Positions 1 through 10,198 are shown, numbered from the stretch's first letter. The stretch is DNA of 64,000 nucleotides from an uncultured Sphingomonadales bacterium (GCA_903839675.1 CAIMDB010000018.1:1-64000); one strand, 5' to 3'. A program made the numbers and translations. Notes: generated by a model not told the origin, from the letters alone.

Positions 1-321
<321 letters not shown>

Positions 322-342
322 CGCGGGAGCCATTTCCAGCTT

Positions 343-1518
343 ATGAACCCCGCAGCGCGCGTCCAGACGGCGATTGAGCTTCTGGATGCCATCCTTGCAT
401 CGGCGCGGGACAATGGTCCCTCAGCAGACGTCATCTTGGCCAAAGGCTTTCGGGAGCGGCGCTATGCTGGCTCGAAGGATCGGCGCGCGATCCGCGATCT
501 CGTTTACCGCGTTATCCGCGCCCATGGGCAGCGGCCAGCCTCGGGTCGGGCAGGGGTGCTTGGCCTTAGTGATCCTGATCTGACCGCACAGTTCGGCGCA
601 AGCAACTATGGGCCACAGGCTGCCAGCGACGGTGAGGCCGCCGACGCCCCCACAGCTGTTGCCCCTTGGATGCGGGATGCTTTTGTGCCGTTAATCGATG
701 GTGCAGAACTCGATGCGTTGCTTGAACGGGCGCCGCTGGATTTGCGAGCGAATGCGCTGAAAACGACGCGCGACGATGTTTTGAAGCTCTATCCTGATGC
801 TTTGCCCATTGGTCACACATCGCAAGGGTTCCGCCTCGCTTCACCGGTCGATGTGGAGGCGGATGACGCTTATCAGACTGGCCTCATTGAAGTGCAGGAT
901 GCGGGCAGCCAGTTGATATCTTTGGCGGCCCAAGCGGCAGGGGCCGCAATTGTGGTCGACTTGTGCGCTGGTGCTGGAGGGAAGACGCTGGCACTCGCCG
1001 CGGATATGGCGGGGGCAGGGCGGCTCATTGCTTGCGATACGGATCGGACACGCCTCCAGCAATTGCCCAAGCGTGCAGAACGCGCCGGGGCTGAGGTCGA
1101 ACTCCGCTTGCTCAATCCGGCGCGCGAAATGGAGGCGCTCGAAGACCTTCGGGCGCAGGCCGATATCGTGCTGGTCGATGCGCCCTGTTCTGGCAGCGGG
1201 ACCTGGCGGCGCAATCCCGAACTGCGCTGGCGACTGACGCCCGAACACCTCGCGCGGACGGAGGCATTGCAACGGCAGGTTCTGGACATTGCGGCGCAGC
1301 TTGTGAAGCCGGGCGGGGTGATCGTCTACGCCGTCTGCTCGCTCTTTGCGCGCGAAGGGGCAGAACAGATTGAAGAGTTTATGCAGCGCCATACCGGTTT
1401 CAGTCCCGAAGGCATTTTATCGGATACCGGGCGCCAGACTGGCGCTGGCCGCCTGTTAACGCCGTTCCACGATGCGACCGATGGATTTTTTGTCGCACGG
1501 CTGGCAAGAAGTTGCTAG
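343..1518 (+). CDS. RsmB/NOP-family rRNA m5C methyltransferase
   Basis: A 391-residue SAM-dependent RNA cytosine-C5 methyltransferase. Residues 1-90 resemble the NusB/RsmB N-terminal region. The Rossmann core has the SAM motif VVDLCAGAGGKT (about 204-215), motif IV DAPCSGSGTWRRNP with Cys282, and motif VI YAVCSLF with Cys332; these are the two cysteines that m5C-RNA methyltransferases use for catalysis and product release. It most likely modifies 16S rRNA, but RsmB-like paralogues exist in alphaproteobacteria and the exact target base cannot be read here, so no symbol is given. It follows guaB closely and runs directly into the TPR gene. Confidence 0.9.
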   Translation: MNPAARVQTAIELLDAILASARDNGPSADVILAKGFRERRYAGSKDRRAIRDLVYRVIRAHGQRPASGRAGVLGLSDPDLTAQFGASNYGPQAASDGEAADAPTAVAPWMRDAFVPLIDGAELDALLERAPLDLRANALKTTRDDVLKLYPDALPIGHTSQGFRLASPVDVEADDAYQTGLIEVQDAGSQLISLAAQAAGAAIVVDLCAGAGGKTLALAADMAGAGRLIACDTDRTRLQQLPKRAERAGAEVELRLLNPAREMEALEDLRAQADIVLVDAPCSGSGTWRRNPELRWRLTPEHLARTEALQRQVLDIAAQLVKPGGVIVYAVCSLFAREGAEQIEEFMQRHTGFSPEGILSDTGRQTGAGRLLTPFHDATDGFFVARLARSC

Positions 1519-1550
1519 CCATGACCGCAACTGACGCCTTGGAGAAGATT

Positions 1551-2081
1551 ATGCGCTTTGTCGCACCGGCTGTAGCTTTGTCCCTCGCGCTCGCGACGGT
1601 CTCCAGCGTGAGCTTCGGCAAACGCATTGCGGATGACCAGATCAACCCCTTGTCCATGTCGCTCACGAAGTCGGCCATGACTGATGCGGCCGCTGGTCGT
1701 CTGGAACAGGCGAATGACTCGTTGGAAACAGCACTTGCTGTCGATCCGCGGAACCGGGCGGCTTATGTTGAACTCGCTTCGGTCGCCCGCAAGCAGGGTC
1801 TGCCGGGTAAGGCCATCCGCCTCTATCGGGAAGCGCTGCTGATTGAGCCCAACGACATTATCGCGCTTGCAGGTCAGGGCGAGGCGCTCGTCCAAAAGGG
1901 CGCCGTGACGCGCGCGAAGGAAAATCTCGCGCGTATCCAAAAGATCTGCATGAATGCGTGCCCAGAGCAGACACGCCTTGCCAGTGCGATTGAAAAGGGT
2001 TCGACCCAAGCCATCGTATCGGCGCAGGCTGTTGCGCCCACGCCGTCGGTTAGCGCTGCGGACGAGAAGAAAGCAGACTAA
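1551..2081 (+). CDS. Exported TPR-repeat protein
   Basis: A 176-residue protein with an N-terminal signal peptide (MRFVAPAVALSLALATVSS, residues 1-19) followed by tandem tetratricopeptide repeats (AAGRLEQANDSLETALAVDP, then a second and third unit up to about residue 125) and a short low-complexity tail. I chose the ATG at 1551 because GGAG at 1541-1544 is correctly spaced and the signal peptide then starts with Met-Arg; upstream in-frame starts at 1512 and 1521 would add a polar leader. A periplasmic or envelope scaffold role is inferred. Its 3' end overlaps the convergent rsmA gene by 32 bp. Confidence 0.8.
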   Translation: MRFVAPAVALSLALATVSSVSFGKRIADDQINPLSMSLTKSAMTDAAAGRLEQANDSLETALAVDPRNRAAYVELASVARKQGLPGKAIRLYREALLIEPNDIIALAGQGEALVQKGAVTRAKENLARIQKICMNACPEQTRLASAIEKGSTQAIVSAQAVAPTPSVSAADEKKAD

Positions 2082-2895
2082 ACGCGCGGCCTAGTGCCAC
2101 GAACTCATCGACGGACACAGTTTCTGCGCGGCGGTCACTCGCGATCCCGCACATCTCCAAACAATCGAGCGCACCCGATAACCCCTTAAGGCTCTGGCGC
2201 AGCATTTTGCGGCGTTGCCCAAAGGCCGCTGCAGTCAGTTGCTCCATCGCTTTGGGAGAGACGCCCTCGGGCGCCTCCTTAGGGGTGATATGCACCACGG
2301 CTGACATCACCTTGGGTGGCGGCGTAAAGGCAGACCTGTGCACCGGCATCGCCATCCGTGCGGTCGTCCGCCACTGGGTGAGGATCGACAGGCGACCATA
2401 AGCAGAACTGCCTGGTTCCGCCACGATACGGTCGGCCACTTCGCGCTGGAACATCAATGTCAGGCTCTTCCAGCGCGGTGGCCAATCTTCGCCAGTGAGC
2501 CATTGGACAAGCAAAGCTGTCCCGACATTGTAAGGAAGGTTAGATGCGATATGTCCGCCGTCGGGAAGGACATCGGGCAGAGCGATGGCAAGCGCATCGT
2601 CTTCCCGCACCGTCAACATGCCGGGAAACGCCTGTGAGAGTTCTTCGAGCGCGGGCAGGCAGCGGCGGTCCCGTTCAACAGCGACGACTTTGGCACCAGC
2701 CTTGAGAAGCGCGCGCGTCAGGCCGCCGGGGCCGGGGCCAACTTCATAGACTGTCTCTCCCGTCAGATTGCCGGGGACAGCAGCGATCCGGTCCAGCAAC
2801 TGGCCATCGAGCAGGAAGTTTTGGCCAAGCGCCTTGCTCGCCGCGAGCCCGTGGCGCGCGATGACTTCACGCAGAGGGGGCAGATCGGGCGTCAC
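2050..2895 (-). CDS. rsmA: 16S rRNA (adenine1518/1519-N6,N6)-dimethyltransferase RsmA (KsgA)
   Basis: A 281-residue protein with the KsgA hallmarks: N-terminal KALGQNFLLD (about 20-29), SAM motif YEVGPGPGGLTRALL (about 50-64), the ERD acidic loop and the catalytic NLPYN (about 119-123). It dimethylates two adjacent adenines in helix 45 of 16S rRNA during 30S maturation. It is the last gene of the leftward lptD-surA-pdxA-rsmA set and overlaps pdxA by 4 bp (ATGA), which suggests translational coupling. The same order is known from other Proteobacteria. Confidence 0.96.
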   Translation of the reverse strand: MTPDLPPLREVIARHGLAASKALGQNFLLDGQLLDRIAAVPGNLTGETVYEVGPGPGGLTRALLKAGAKVVAVERDRRCLPALEELSQAFPGMLTVREDDALAIALPDVLPDGGHIASNLPYNVGTALLVQWLTGEDWPPRWKSLTLMFQREVADRIVAEPGSSAYGRLSILTQWRTTARMAMPVHRSAFTPPPKVMSAVVHITPKEAPEGVSPKAMEQLTAAAFGQRRKMLRQSLKGLSGALDCLEMCGIASDRRAETVSVDEFVALGRAFSLLSSRPQR

Positions 2896-3884
2896 GCGGC
2901 CTTGCTGGGACGATGTGATGCGGCCAGCGCTGCCATGCGGATGGCGGCGATCATGGCGCCGGGGTGAGCCATGTCCTTGCCCGCAATGTCATAAGCCGTG
3001 CCGTGATCGGGTGAGGTGCGGATAATGGGCAGGCCCAACGTCATGTTGACGCCGTCATCGAAGCACAGAGCCTTCAAAGGGATCAAAGCCTGATCATGAT
3101 ACATGCAGAGCGCCAGATCATATCTGTCACGCATATGGGGCGTGAAGAGCGCGTCTGGGGCGATGGGGCCCATCACGTCGAGCCCATCTGCGCGCAGCTG
3201 CTCAATGGCGGGCATAATGATGGTCGCTTCCTCATCACCCATAGAGCCTTGTTCGCCGGCATGGGGATTTAGCCCCGCCACGGCAATGCGCGGGGCGTCA
3301 ATACCAAAATCCTTGGTGAGGCCTTTGGCAGCAACGCGCCCACGACTGACAATCAGCTCCGTCGTCAAAGCACTGGGCACTTCGGCGAGCGCGATATGGA
3401 TGGTAATGGGTATGACCCGCAAGCCCGGCCCAGCAAGCATCATTGCGGCGTTCGCGGCGGAGACGCCACAGCGCTCTGCAATGAATTCGGTTTGCCCCGG
3501 ATGGGTGAAGCCCACTTCCTGCAGTTTCTTTTTGGAAACGGGGCCTGTGACGAGGGCGGCGGCCTGTCCGGATTGCGCAATGCCGATGGCCAGACCCAAC
3601 GTATCGAGCGCACAGCGCGCGCCTTCCAGTGTCGGGGATCCGGGCACCGTATCGCCGCCGTCATGCACGTTGATGAGCGGCAGGGCATCGTCAAAGGCTG
3701 CCCGCGCCTCTGATGGGGTGGAGATTAGCTTGATCGGGCCGGACCAGACATTGCGGAGCGCACGTTCATCCCCCACCGCGAAAAAGCAGGGTAGATCGTG
3801 CGCTTTGCGTTCTGCCCAAGCCTTGCCGACAATCTCAGGCCCGATCCCGGCCGGGTCCCCCAATGTGACGGCCAGTGGCTCCAT
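2892..3884 (-). CDS. pdxA: 4-hydroxythreonine-4-phosphate dehydrogenase PdxA
   Basis: A 330-residue pyridoxal 5'-phosphate biosynthesis enzyme that oxidises 4-phosphohydroxy-L-threonine to the 3-amino-2-oxopropyl phosphate precursor. Family signatures: N-terminal VTLGDPAGIGPE (about 6-17), the metal-binding region GFTHPGQTEF, GLNPHAGE with a metal-ligand His, and MYHDQALIPLK with another. Its length is normal for the family. It starts 11 bp after surA ends and overlaps rsmA by 4 bp, so it is the third gene of this operon. Confidence 0.96.
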   Translation of the reverse strand: MEPLAVTLGDPAGIGPEIVGKAWAERKAHDLPCFFAVGDERALRNVWSGPIKLISTPSEARAAFDDALPLINVHDGGDTVPGSPTLEGARCALDTLGLAIGIAQSGQAAALVTGPVSKKKLQEVGFTHPGQTEFIAERCGVSAANAAMMLAGPGLRVIPITIHIALAEVPSALTTELIVSRGRVAAKGLTKDFGIDAPRIAVAGLNPHAGEQGSMGDEEATIIMPAIEQLRADGLDVMGPIAPDALFTPHMRDRYDLALCMYHDQALIPLKALCFDDGVNMTLGLPIIRTSPDHGTAYDIAGKDMAHPGAMIAAIRMAALAASHRPSKAA

Positions 3885-3895
3885 GATGCGGACAA

Positions 3896-5239
3896 TCAGC
3901 GATAATCGATGATGGCATCGCGGCGCAGATCGCGCAGGTAGATTTGCGCACGACGGTTGATGCGTTCGTCGCGCAACTGGTTTTCAATCGCGTCCGGTGA
4001 AGGACCATCTGCCGACTGCGGATCATCACGACCACACAAGGCCAGAACACGCACGCCATCTGTCCGCGATCCAAAGGGTGGCGTCACTTGGCCGACCTGA
4101 AGGCCGAGCAGAATGTCCTGCAAGGCTGCCGGCAGATCGCGCACGCGGATCTGGTCATTGTCGACCACATCGGCGTTGAATGTCTTCGCCAGCACGTCGG
4201 CACCGCCACAGCCCTGCATGGCCTGCGCCGCCTTGCCAAAGGCTTCAGCCTTGGACTTGATCTGTGCGTCGGTGTCAGTGGGTGGGAAGCTGATCGTGAT
4301 CTGACGCAGGCTAAGGACGGCGTCGCGCGGGTTGGCGACAAGGACCTTACGGCTGTCGGTCAAATAGAGGATTGAAAAGCCGCCGGGCACTTCAATGGGC
4401 CCGGCAATCTGGCCGATCTGGATTTCCTGCACAGCTTGCGCCAGCGAGTCTGGCAACTGAGCGGAACGGATCCAGCCAAGATCGCCGCCGACTGCCGCTG
4501 TTGAGGCTTCGGAGAACTGGCGGGCATAGGCCTGAAACGATCCGCCTTGGCGGATCTGTTCAATGATGCGGCGGCCGTTGTTGAAAACTTCCTGTGCATT
4601 TTCCGGTGTGGCGGAAAGGTAGATTTCCCCGACGCGATATTCGGATGTGCCCTTAGAGGCGGTCAGGCGATCGGCAATCTGCTTCACTTCTTCGTCGCTG
4701 ACGTTGACGAACGGTTCGACCTTGCGGCGCAGCAGGCGGCTCCAGGCGAGTTCGCCTTCAATCTGGCGCTTCATGGTGCGGTCAGACGATCCCTGCTCAC
4801 GCAGATATTGGTTGAAGCCTTCAACCGAGCGTTTGAAGTTGGTAGCAACACGGGCAAAGCTCTGGCTCACTTCTTCTCGGCTGATCGAGATTTCGTTGGC
4901 CTTGGCTTCCTGGATCTGCAGCGATTCATCGATCAGGTTGCGGAGGACCTGCACCCGGAGGCGTTCCCGCTCTTCATCCGAAACGCGGCCGCTATTTGCC
5001 AGGATGACGAGCGCAAGGCGCTGGTCGACATCGGTGCCGGTAATGACATCACCGTTGACGATGGCCGTCGCCTTGCGGACCTGCGGGTCGAACTTGCCGA
5101 TCGTGTTGATCGTAGCGGGCAGATTGAGGCTAACACTCGGGGCGGCGGCTTGATCCGAAACGGTTTGCGCCAGCAACGCTGCACTCGCCGAACCCGCTAA
5201 AAGAGTAGCGGCCAAAATCTTGCGATACGTGTACGTCAT
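3896..5239 (-). CDS. surA: Periplasmic chaperone / peptidyl-prolyl isomerase SurA
   Basis: A 447-residue protein with a signal peptide (KILAATLLAGSASAALLAQ), a SurA N-terminal substrate-binding domain (about 45-180), one clear parvulin domain (about 200-300: YRVGEIYLSA ... GGDLGW ... GPIEVPGGFSILYL) and a second parvulin-like segment (about 310-420) containing a CGGA motif. SurA escorts unfolded beta-barrel proteins to the BAM complex. It sits directly downstream of lptD, whose product is a classic SurA client, and 11 bp upstream of pdxA. Confidence 0.93.
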   Translation of the reverse strand: MTYTYRKILAATLLAGSASAALLAQTVSDQAAAPSVSLNLPATINTIGKFDPQVRKATAIVNGDVITGTDVDQRLALVILANSGRVSDEERERLRVQVLRNLIDESLQIQEAKANEISISREEVSQSFARVATNFKRSVEGFNQYLREQGSSDRTMKRQIEGELAWSRLLRRKVEPFVNVSDEEVKQIADRLTASKGTSEYRVGEIYLSATPENAQEVFNNGRRIIEQIRQGGSFQAYARQFSEASTAAVGGDLGWIRSAQLPDSLAQAVQEIQIGQIAGPIEVPGGFSILYLTDSRKVLVANPRDAVLSLRQITISFPPTDTDAQIKSKAEAFGKAAQAMQGCGGADVLAKTFNADVVDNDQIRVRDLPAALQDILLGLQVGQVTPPFGSRTDGVRVLALCGRDDPQSADGPSPDAIENQLRDERINRRAQIYLRDLRRDAIIDYR

Positions 5240-5325
5240 TCTCGTCCTAATCCCTCACACGCCAACCTTGGCGTGGCCCCAATGCCTATCGGGTGCTGAA
5301 CGCAACCTTAGCAAGTGTCGGTTCT

Positions 5326-7524
5326 CTAGCGACCAAGATTGCGGAAGGATAGCCGCAATTGGAAGGTGTTGCCCCGCAACGCGTCGCCCTGTGCGTCATA
5401 ATCACGCCGCCAAGTGAAGCCGAATGTCAGGCAATCATCTTCATAGGTCAGGCCAATCCGATGACGGACCGGTTCATAGCCGTCCGCCAGCGATGCTGGA
5501 TCTTCGCGGCGGCCGGTCATGTCGATGATGGTGGACCCAAAGAGCGACCAATAGCGCGCAAACTGGAGGCGACCGCCAACACGGACTTCCTCACGATCTC
5601 TCAAATCCTCAAGCTGCGGTCCAATGTCCCGGTTCAAGCGAAGATAGCCAATGGAGGCATAGGTTTTTGTATTGCCCACGGTCGCATCAATTTCATTACG
5701 ACGGATACCCAGAGTGTCCTTGTCGAGCCGATAGCGGTGGGTGAAACTAATGTAGTTTTTGAAGCGGACGTTCGTTCGGCCAACGATGTCCGACGTACGG
5801 CCATATAGCCCGGTGCCGTCAGGGAAGGGTGTCAGCCTGGATGTCAGGCGATAGCTTTGGCCAACATTGGCATCCACCCTCAAACCGGGTGCGTCCCATG
5901 CCCAGTCCACGCCATAGGTCACGCGAGAGCTGTCTTCCCAACGGTCATAGCCTGCGAACCGGTTCAGCGCGAAAAGGTTGCTGTCTTCCAGATCGACGGC
6001 ACGAGCGTCTTCGTTGGGAACTCTGAGATTTGCCGTGCGCGGTGTGCCAACAACTTGGAATCGAGGTGTGAGCCTTTGCTGCCCGCCAAACAGGGCACCA
6101 ACAAGTGGCCAGCGAACTTCGGCTGCAACAGCGCCAATGGCGCGGCCCGTCCACCCTTGCTGACCGCGATAGTCAACCGTGGGGGTGCTTAAGATGTCAT
6201 CTGTATGATAGGCATCGGCGCGGCCATAGGCCGTAAACTTAACTTCCTGACCACCTGAGGTGATGCGGCGCAAATCCCACCGGGCTCCTGCAAAGGCGCG
6301 CTGCGTGTCTTGCCCGGCAGACCGGACCAGCGACAGGCTGTTCAACTGCAGTTCCACCTGCCCGCCGGCCAACGGATCGGCCAAGCGCTTACGCCAGTCG
6401 ATCAAGGGCAAGGCGACAGGAAACTGTCCTTGGATTTCTCCAGTGCGCAGCGTCTGGAAGGCCCAACCCTGAATGGACAAATAGCTGGATCGGGTCATGC
6501 GCTCCAGATCAACGGTGGAGCGCAGCCGGTCATCGCGGGAAATGTCATAGCGACGCAGGAACGTCCGGTCGCTTGCGACGCGGGCGGACCCACTCAGGCT
6601 CCAACGCTCGTTCAGCTGAAATCGACCACTGCCTTCCAAATAGCCGCGGAAATCCTGAAAAGCGGGAAGGGTTGGATTGCTCGGGCGCAGGCGTCTGCCA
6701 TAGGTCCCATAGCCGCTGATTTGGTAGGCACCTTTGCTTGTCAAATGCCGGAAATCGGCCTGCAAGAGCGGCGCGACATCAGAGAAGATGTGCGGCGTCA
6801 GCGTCAAATCCCGGTTGGACCCGAACAAGATGTAGAACGGTGTTGCGACTTCCAGCCCGTTGTTCTTGGTATATTGGATATTGGGGATCAGGAAACCTGT
6901 CCCGCCACGGTCATCCGCCGGATGGGACAAAGCGGGTAGGGCGAGCACAGGGACACCGAGGAGTTCCAACCGCGCATTTTTGTAACTGATACGGTTCTTT
7001 AAAGGGTTGTGGGTGACGCGCAGAGCTGTGATCTTCCAGATCGGCTCTTTGGGGCAGCCTTCATCGTTCACCACTCGGCAGGGCGAGTAAACAGCGCGCT
7101 CCAGCGTCGACACACCATCTTTGCGCGCACCGCTATTGGCGGCGAGGCGGCCGCCGTCATTCAGGACGATCAGCAGGTTTTCGACAACGCCATCGCGCAG
7201 CGTATCCTTCAGTTCAACGCTGTCGCCATAGGCCAGATCACCCTCGGCCCCGCGCACAATCACGTTACCTTCAGCGCGGACGGCACCTGTTTTCCGGTTC
7301 CAGATAATCCGGTCGGCCCGCACGCGGTTGCCGTCGCGGGTCATCCGGACATCGCCAGTGGCGGTGACGATGTCTGCGTTCTCATCATAATCGAGCTGAT
7401 CGGCCGCGAAGTTGATTTCAACTTGCTCCGCAGGATCTACAACAGCGGTCTGCGCGACGGCGGGCACCACGGCGGTCAGCTTCGCAGCAGCGACGGCAAG
7501 CAACAGTTTTCGGGCAAATTTCAC
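5326..7524 (-). CDS. lptD: LPS-assembly outer-membrane protein LptD
   Basis: A 732-residue outer-membrane protein. It has a signal peptide (KFARKLLLAVAAAKLTAVVPAVAQ), an OstA/LptA-like jellyroll domain (about 35-170, with DYDENADIVTATGDVRM and NVIVRGAEGDL) and a long C-terminal LptD barrel ending in an aromatic residue-rich strand (QLRLSFRNLGR). It inserts lipopolysaccharide into the outer leaflet with LptE. I chose the GTG at 7524 because it places Met-Lys-Phe-Ala at the start of a canonical signal peptide; an ATG at 7581 would add 19 residues. It heads the lptD-surA-pdxA-rsmA operon. It is divergent from pepA. Confidence 0.93.
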   Translation of the reverse strand: MKFARKLLLAVAAAKLTAVVPAVAQTAVVDPAEQVEINFAADQLDYDENADIVTATGDVRMTRDGNRVRADRIIWNRKTGAVRAEGNVIVRGAEGDLAYGDSVELKDTLRDGVVENLLIVLNDGGRLAANSGARKDGVSTLERAVYSPCRVVNDEGCPKEPIWKITALRVTHNPLKNRISYKNARLELLGVPVLALPALSHPADDRGGTGFLIPNIQYTKNNGLEVATPFYILFGSNRDLTLTPHIFSDVAPLLQADFRHLTSKGAYQISGYGTYGRRLRPSNPTLPAFQDFRGYLEGSGRFQLNERWSLSGSARVASDRTFLRRYDISRDDRLRSTVDLERMTRSSYLSIQGWAFQTLRTGEIQGQFPVALPLIDWRKRLADPLAGGQVELQLNSLSLVRSAGQDTQRAFAGARWDLRRITSGGQEVKFTAYGRADAYHTDDILSTPTVDYRGQQGWTGRAIGAVAAEVRWPLVGALFGGQQRLTPRFQVVGTPRTANLRVPNEDARAVDLEDSNLFALNRFAGYDRWEDSSRVTYGVDWAWDAPGLRVDANVGQSYRLTSRLTPFPDGTGLYGRTSDIVGRTNVRFKNYISFTHRYRLDKDTLGIRRNEIDATVGNTKTYASIGYLRLNRDIGPQLEDLRDREEVRVGGRLQFARYWSLFGSTIIDMTGRREDPASLADGYEPVRHRIGLTYEDDCLTFGFTWRRDYDAQGDALRGNTFQLRLSFRNLGR

Positions 7525-7678
7525 GTGTGGCTGTCTTCCGATTCCAATCGCGCCTATCGCACTGTCCTTAACATCCTGCAATCACCTCGCAGGTGTGCCG
7601 CTATGCGGCCCCTTTCCGTGTCGCTAACAAACGACATCCCGAATCGATTCAAATGAATAAAAATTGTCAGGACCCGAT

Positions 7679-9148
7679 ATGATCAAAGTTCGTTTCGCCG
7701 CGGCCCTTCCAGAAGGTTCGCACTGTGTTGTGGTTCTTGTGCCTAAGGATGCGCTCGCTGCAACCGCCGTCCCCGGCGATGCCACGCTCATCCGTGCTGC
7801 CGCTGCGGCGAGCCGCTTTGAAGGGGAAGCGGGCGCGGTGTCTGAGCATCATGTCGCGCACGCAAGCGGCGCACAGCGCCTTCTTCTGGTCGGTGTCGGC
7901 CAGTCTAGTGAAGAGGATTTTGAAAAGGCGGGTGCCGCTATTTCTGCTCGCTTGCTGACATCCGGTGAAACGCAGGTTGCCGTTGATCTGACCGGTCTTG
8001 CGATCAAACCATCGGCAAAGGCCGTTGCGCGACTTGGCGCTGGCGCCGTCCTGCGCGGCTGGCGTTATGACACTTATCGCACCAAGCTGCCGGAAAAGCA
8101 GAAGCCGACATTGGCCGAAGTCATCATCGTCGGCGCACCGGAAGGCATTGAAGGCGCATGGGCGCATCAGTCCGCCATCGTTGAGGGTGTCTCCTTGACG
8201 CGTGAACTCGTCACCGAGCCCGCAAACATCATCTATCCTGCAACCTTTGTAGAGCGCTGCGCGCGCCTCAAGGAATTCGGCATTGAGATTGAGGTGCTGG
8301 GCCGTGACGAAATGGCGGCGGCCGGTATGGGGGCGTTGCTCGGTGTGGCGCAGGGCTCTGTCCGCGAGCCGAAGCTGCTTGTCATGAAGTGGGATGGGTC
8401 TGCCGGCGCGCAGGCCAAGCCGGTTGTGCTCGTCGGCAAGGGCGTCACGTTCGACACTGGTGGTATCTCCCTGAAGCCGCCGGGCGGCATGGAAGACATG
8501 AAGTGGGATATGGGCGGCGCAGGTGCGGTTGCAGGCGCAATGCTGACGCTCGCGTCCCGCAAGTCAAAGGCGCACGTCGTCGGCATTTGCGGCCTTGTTG
8601 AAAATATGCCCGATGGCAATGCGCAGCGCCCGGGCGATGTCGTGACCTCGATGTCGGGCCAGACAATTGAGGTTATCAACACGGACGCGGAAGGCCGCCT
8701 TGTCTTGTGTGATGCGATGACATGGGTGCAAAAGAAATATAGCCCGGAATATATGGTTGATCTTGCCACGCTGACGGGCGCGATCATCATCTCGCTTGGT
8801 CATGAATATGGTGGGCTTTTCACTAATGATGATGGGCTTGCCGATAAGCTCACATCGGCCGGCAAGGCCGCGGGTGACCCATTGTGGCGCTTCCCGCTGA
8901 GTGCGGCCTATGACAAGCTGATCGATAGTCCAATTGCCGACATCAAAAACGTCGGCCCGCGTGAGGGCGGATCGATTACGGCGGCTCAGTTCCTTCAGCG
9001 CTTTGTGGATGAGGGCGTGAAATGGGCGCACCTCGATATTGCCGGCATGGTCTGGGCCTCCAAGCCCGGCGCTGTCTGGGACAAGGGAGCGACCGGCTAC
9101 GGCGTGCGTCTGCTCGACCGGTTCGTGGCGGACAATTTTGAAGGCTGA
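7679..9148 (+). CDS. pepA: Leucyl (cytosol) aminopeptidase PepA, M17 family
   Basis: A 489-residue M17 metallo-aminopeptidase. The C-terminal catalytic half carries VGKGVTFDTGGISLKPP with the metal-binding Lys/Asp and the family signature NTDAEGRL (334-341). It releases N-terminal residues, preferably Leu, in peptide turnover. The start is the ATG at 7679, preceded by AGGA at 7669-7672; an in-frame TTG at 7664 is less well placed. The gene diverges from lptD and its 3' end overlaps the start of holC by 11 bp, a common pairing in Proteobacteria. Confidence 0.95.
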   Translation: MIKVRFAAALPEGSHCVVVLVPKDALAATAVPGDATLIRAAAAASRFEGEAGAVSEHHVAHASGAQRLLLVGVGQSSEEDFEKAGAAISARLLTSGETQVAVDLTGLAIKPSAKAVARLGAGAVLRGWRYDTYRTKLPEKQKPTLAEVIIVGAPEGIEGAWAHQSAIVEGVSLTRELVTEPANIIYPATFVERCARLKEFGIEIEVLGRDEMAAAGMGALLGVAQGSVREPKLLVMKWDGSAGAQAKPVVLVGKGVTFDTGGISLKPPGGMEDMKWDMGGAGAVAGAMLTLASRKSKAHVVGICGLVENMPDGNAQRPGDVVTSMSGQTIEVINTDAEGRLVLCDAMTWVQKKYSPEYMVDLATLTGAIIISLGHEYGGLFTNDDGLADKLTSAGKAAGDPLWRFPLSAAYDKLIDSPIADIKNVGPREGGSITAAQFLQRFVDEGVKWAHLDIAGMVWASKPGAVWDKGATGYGVRLLDRFVADNFEG

Positions 9149-9560
9149 TTTCTACTATCTGACCCACACCCCGTTGGAACGCGCTTTGCCTGCAATTGCA
9201 GAGCGTGTTCTGGCGGGCGGGGATCAATTGGAAATTTTGGCGGATGATCCCGAATTTCTGGATCGGCTGGACCGAGCGCTGTGGGCGTATCGGCCGGACA
9301 GCTTCCTACCACATGGGCGGGAAGGGGCACAGCCGGTGCTGCTCACCTGCCCGAGCGAGCGAGCCGTCACCTATGCCAATCTGGCCTATGTCGATGGCGT
9401 CTGGCGGGAGCCGGCGGCCGACACCGCGCGCATTTTCTATTTCTTCGACGCGGACACACTCGACAACGCCCGTTCCGCTTGGCGGTCCATCAACACTGAC
9501 GCGTTTGAGCGGCGTTACTGGAAACAGACCGAAGAAGGCCGCTGGATAGAAGGCCCATAA
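9138..9560 (+). CDS. holC: DNA polymerase III chi subunit
   Basis: A 140-residue protein beginning LKADFYYLTHTPLERALP, which matches the N-terminus of HolC, and containing the family's GDQLEILADDPEFLDRLDRALW segment and the conserved W/P-rich middle (PDSFLPHG). HolC links the clamp-loader complex to SSB. The start is the TTG at 9138, inside the end of pepA: it gives the expected short leader, while the upstream in-frame ATG at 9039 would add 33 residues that do not belong to the family and would extend far into pepA. Confidence 0.88.
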   Translation: MKADFYYLTHTPLERALPAIAERVLAGGDQLEILADDPEFLDRLDRALWAYRPDSFLPHGREGAQPVLLTCPSERAVTYANLAYVDGVWREPAADTARIFYFFDADTLDNARSAWRSINTDAFERRYWKQTEEGRWIEGP

Positions 9561-9647
9561 GCCGAAACGCCCTTGCGGCGGACAGGCGCAACAGCTAGAG
9601 GCGCCGCCATTCAGCTATCCCTTTCTTTTAAATGGAGACGACCAGCC

Positions 9648-10070
9648 ATGGCCGCCAATCGCACCTTTTCGATTATCAAGCCCGATGCCACACGCCGCAA
9701 TCTGACCGGCGCTGTCACCAAGATGCTGGAAGACGCCGGCCTTCGCGTCGTCGCTTCAAAGCGCATTCAGATGACCAAGGCACAGGCTGAAGGCTTTTAT
9801 GCTGTTCACAGCGAACGCCCGTTTTTCAATGACTTGGTTTCGTTCATGATCTCAGGCCCCGTCGTCGTGCAGGTTCTGGAAGGTGAAAATGCCGTTCAGC
9901 GTAACCGCGACATCATGGGCGCCACCAACCCTGAGAACGCCGATGCCGGCACGATCCGTAAGGAACTGGCCGAATCCATCGAAGCGAACTCGGTGCATGG
10001 GTCGGATTCGGACGAGAACGCAGCGATCGAAATCGCTTACTTCTTCAAGCCGGAAGAAATCGTCGGCTAA
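9648..10070 (+). CDS. ndk: Nucleoside-diphosphate kinase
   Basis: A 140-residue NDP kinase that moves the gamma-phosphate of ATP onto other NDPs through a phosphohistidine. It shows [14 protein letters not shown] at the N-terminus and the active-site NSVHGSDS with His117. The start is the ATG at 9648 (GGAG at 9634-9637); a longer frame upstream to 9573 has no family similarity. It is followed by a strong terminator and appears to be a single transcription unit. Confidence 0.97.
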   Translation: MAANRTFSIIKPDATRRNLTGAVTKMLEDAGLRVVASKRIQMTKAQAEGFYAVHSERPFFNDLVSFMISGPVVVQVLEGENAVQRNRDIMGATNPENADAGTIRKELAESIEANSVHGSDSDENAAIEIAYFFKPEEIVG

Positions 10071-10094
10071 TTTCGCTCTCCTGAGTGAACGAAG

Positions 10095-10120
10095 GGGCGT
10101 GCCACTGGCGCGCCCTTTTT
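10095..10120 (+). terminator. Rho-independent terminator of ndk
   Basis: The nine-base arm GGGCGTGCC (10095-10103) pairs with GGCGCGCCC (10107-10115), with one G-U wobble and a three-base ACT loop, followed directly by five T. It lies 25 bp after the ndk stop and separates ndk from glpK. Confidence 0.85.
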
Positions 10121-10198
10121 CGTTGGACGTCCGGAATTGCACTGGAGCGGACGATCCATTAGCCATGCTCGCTAGAAAAACATTGGGGATGGGATGAC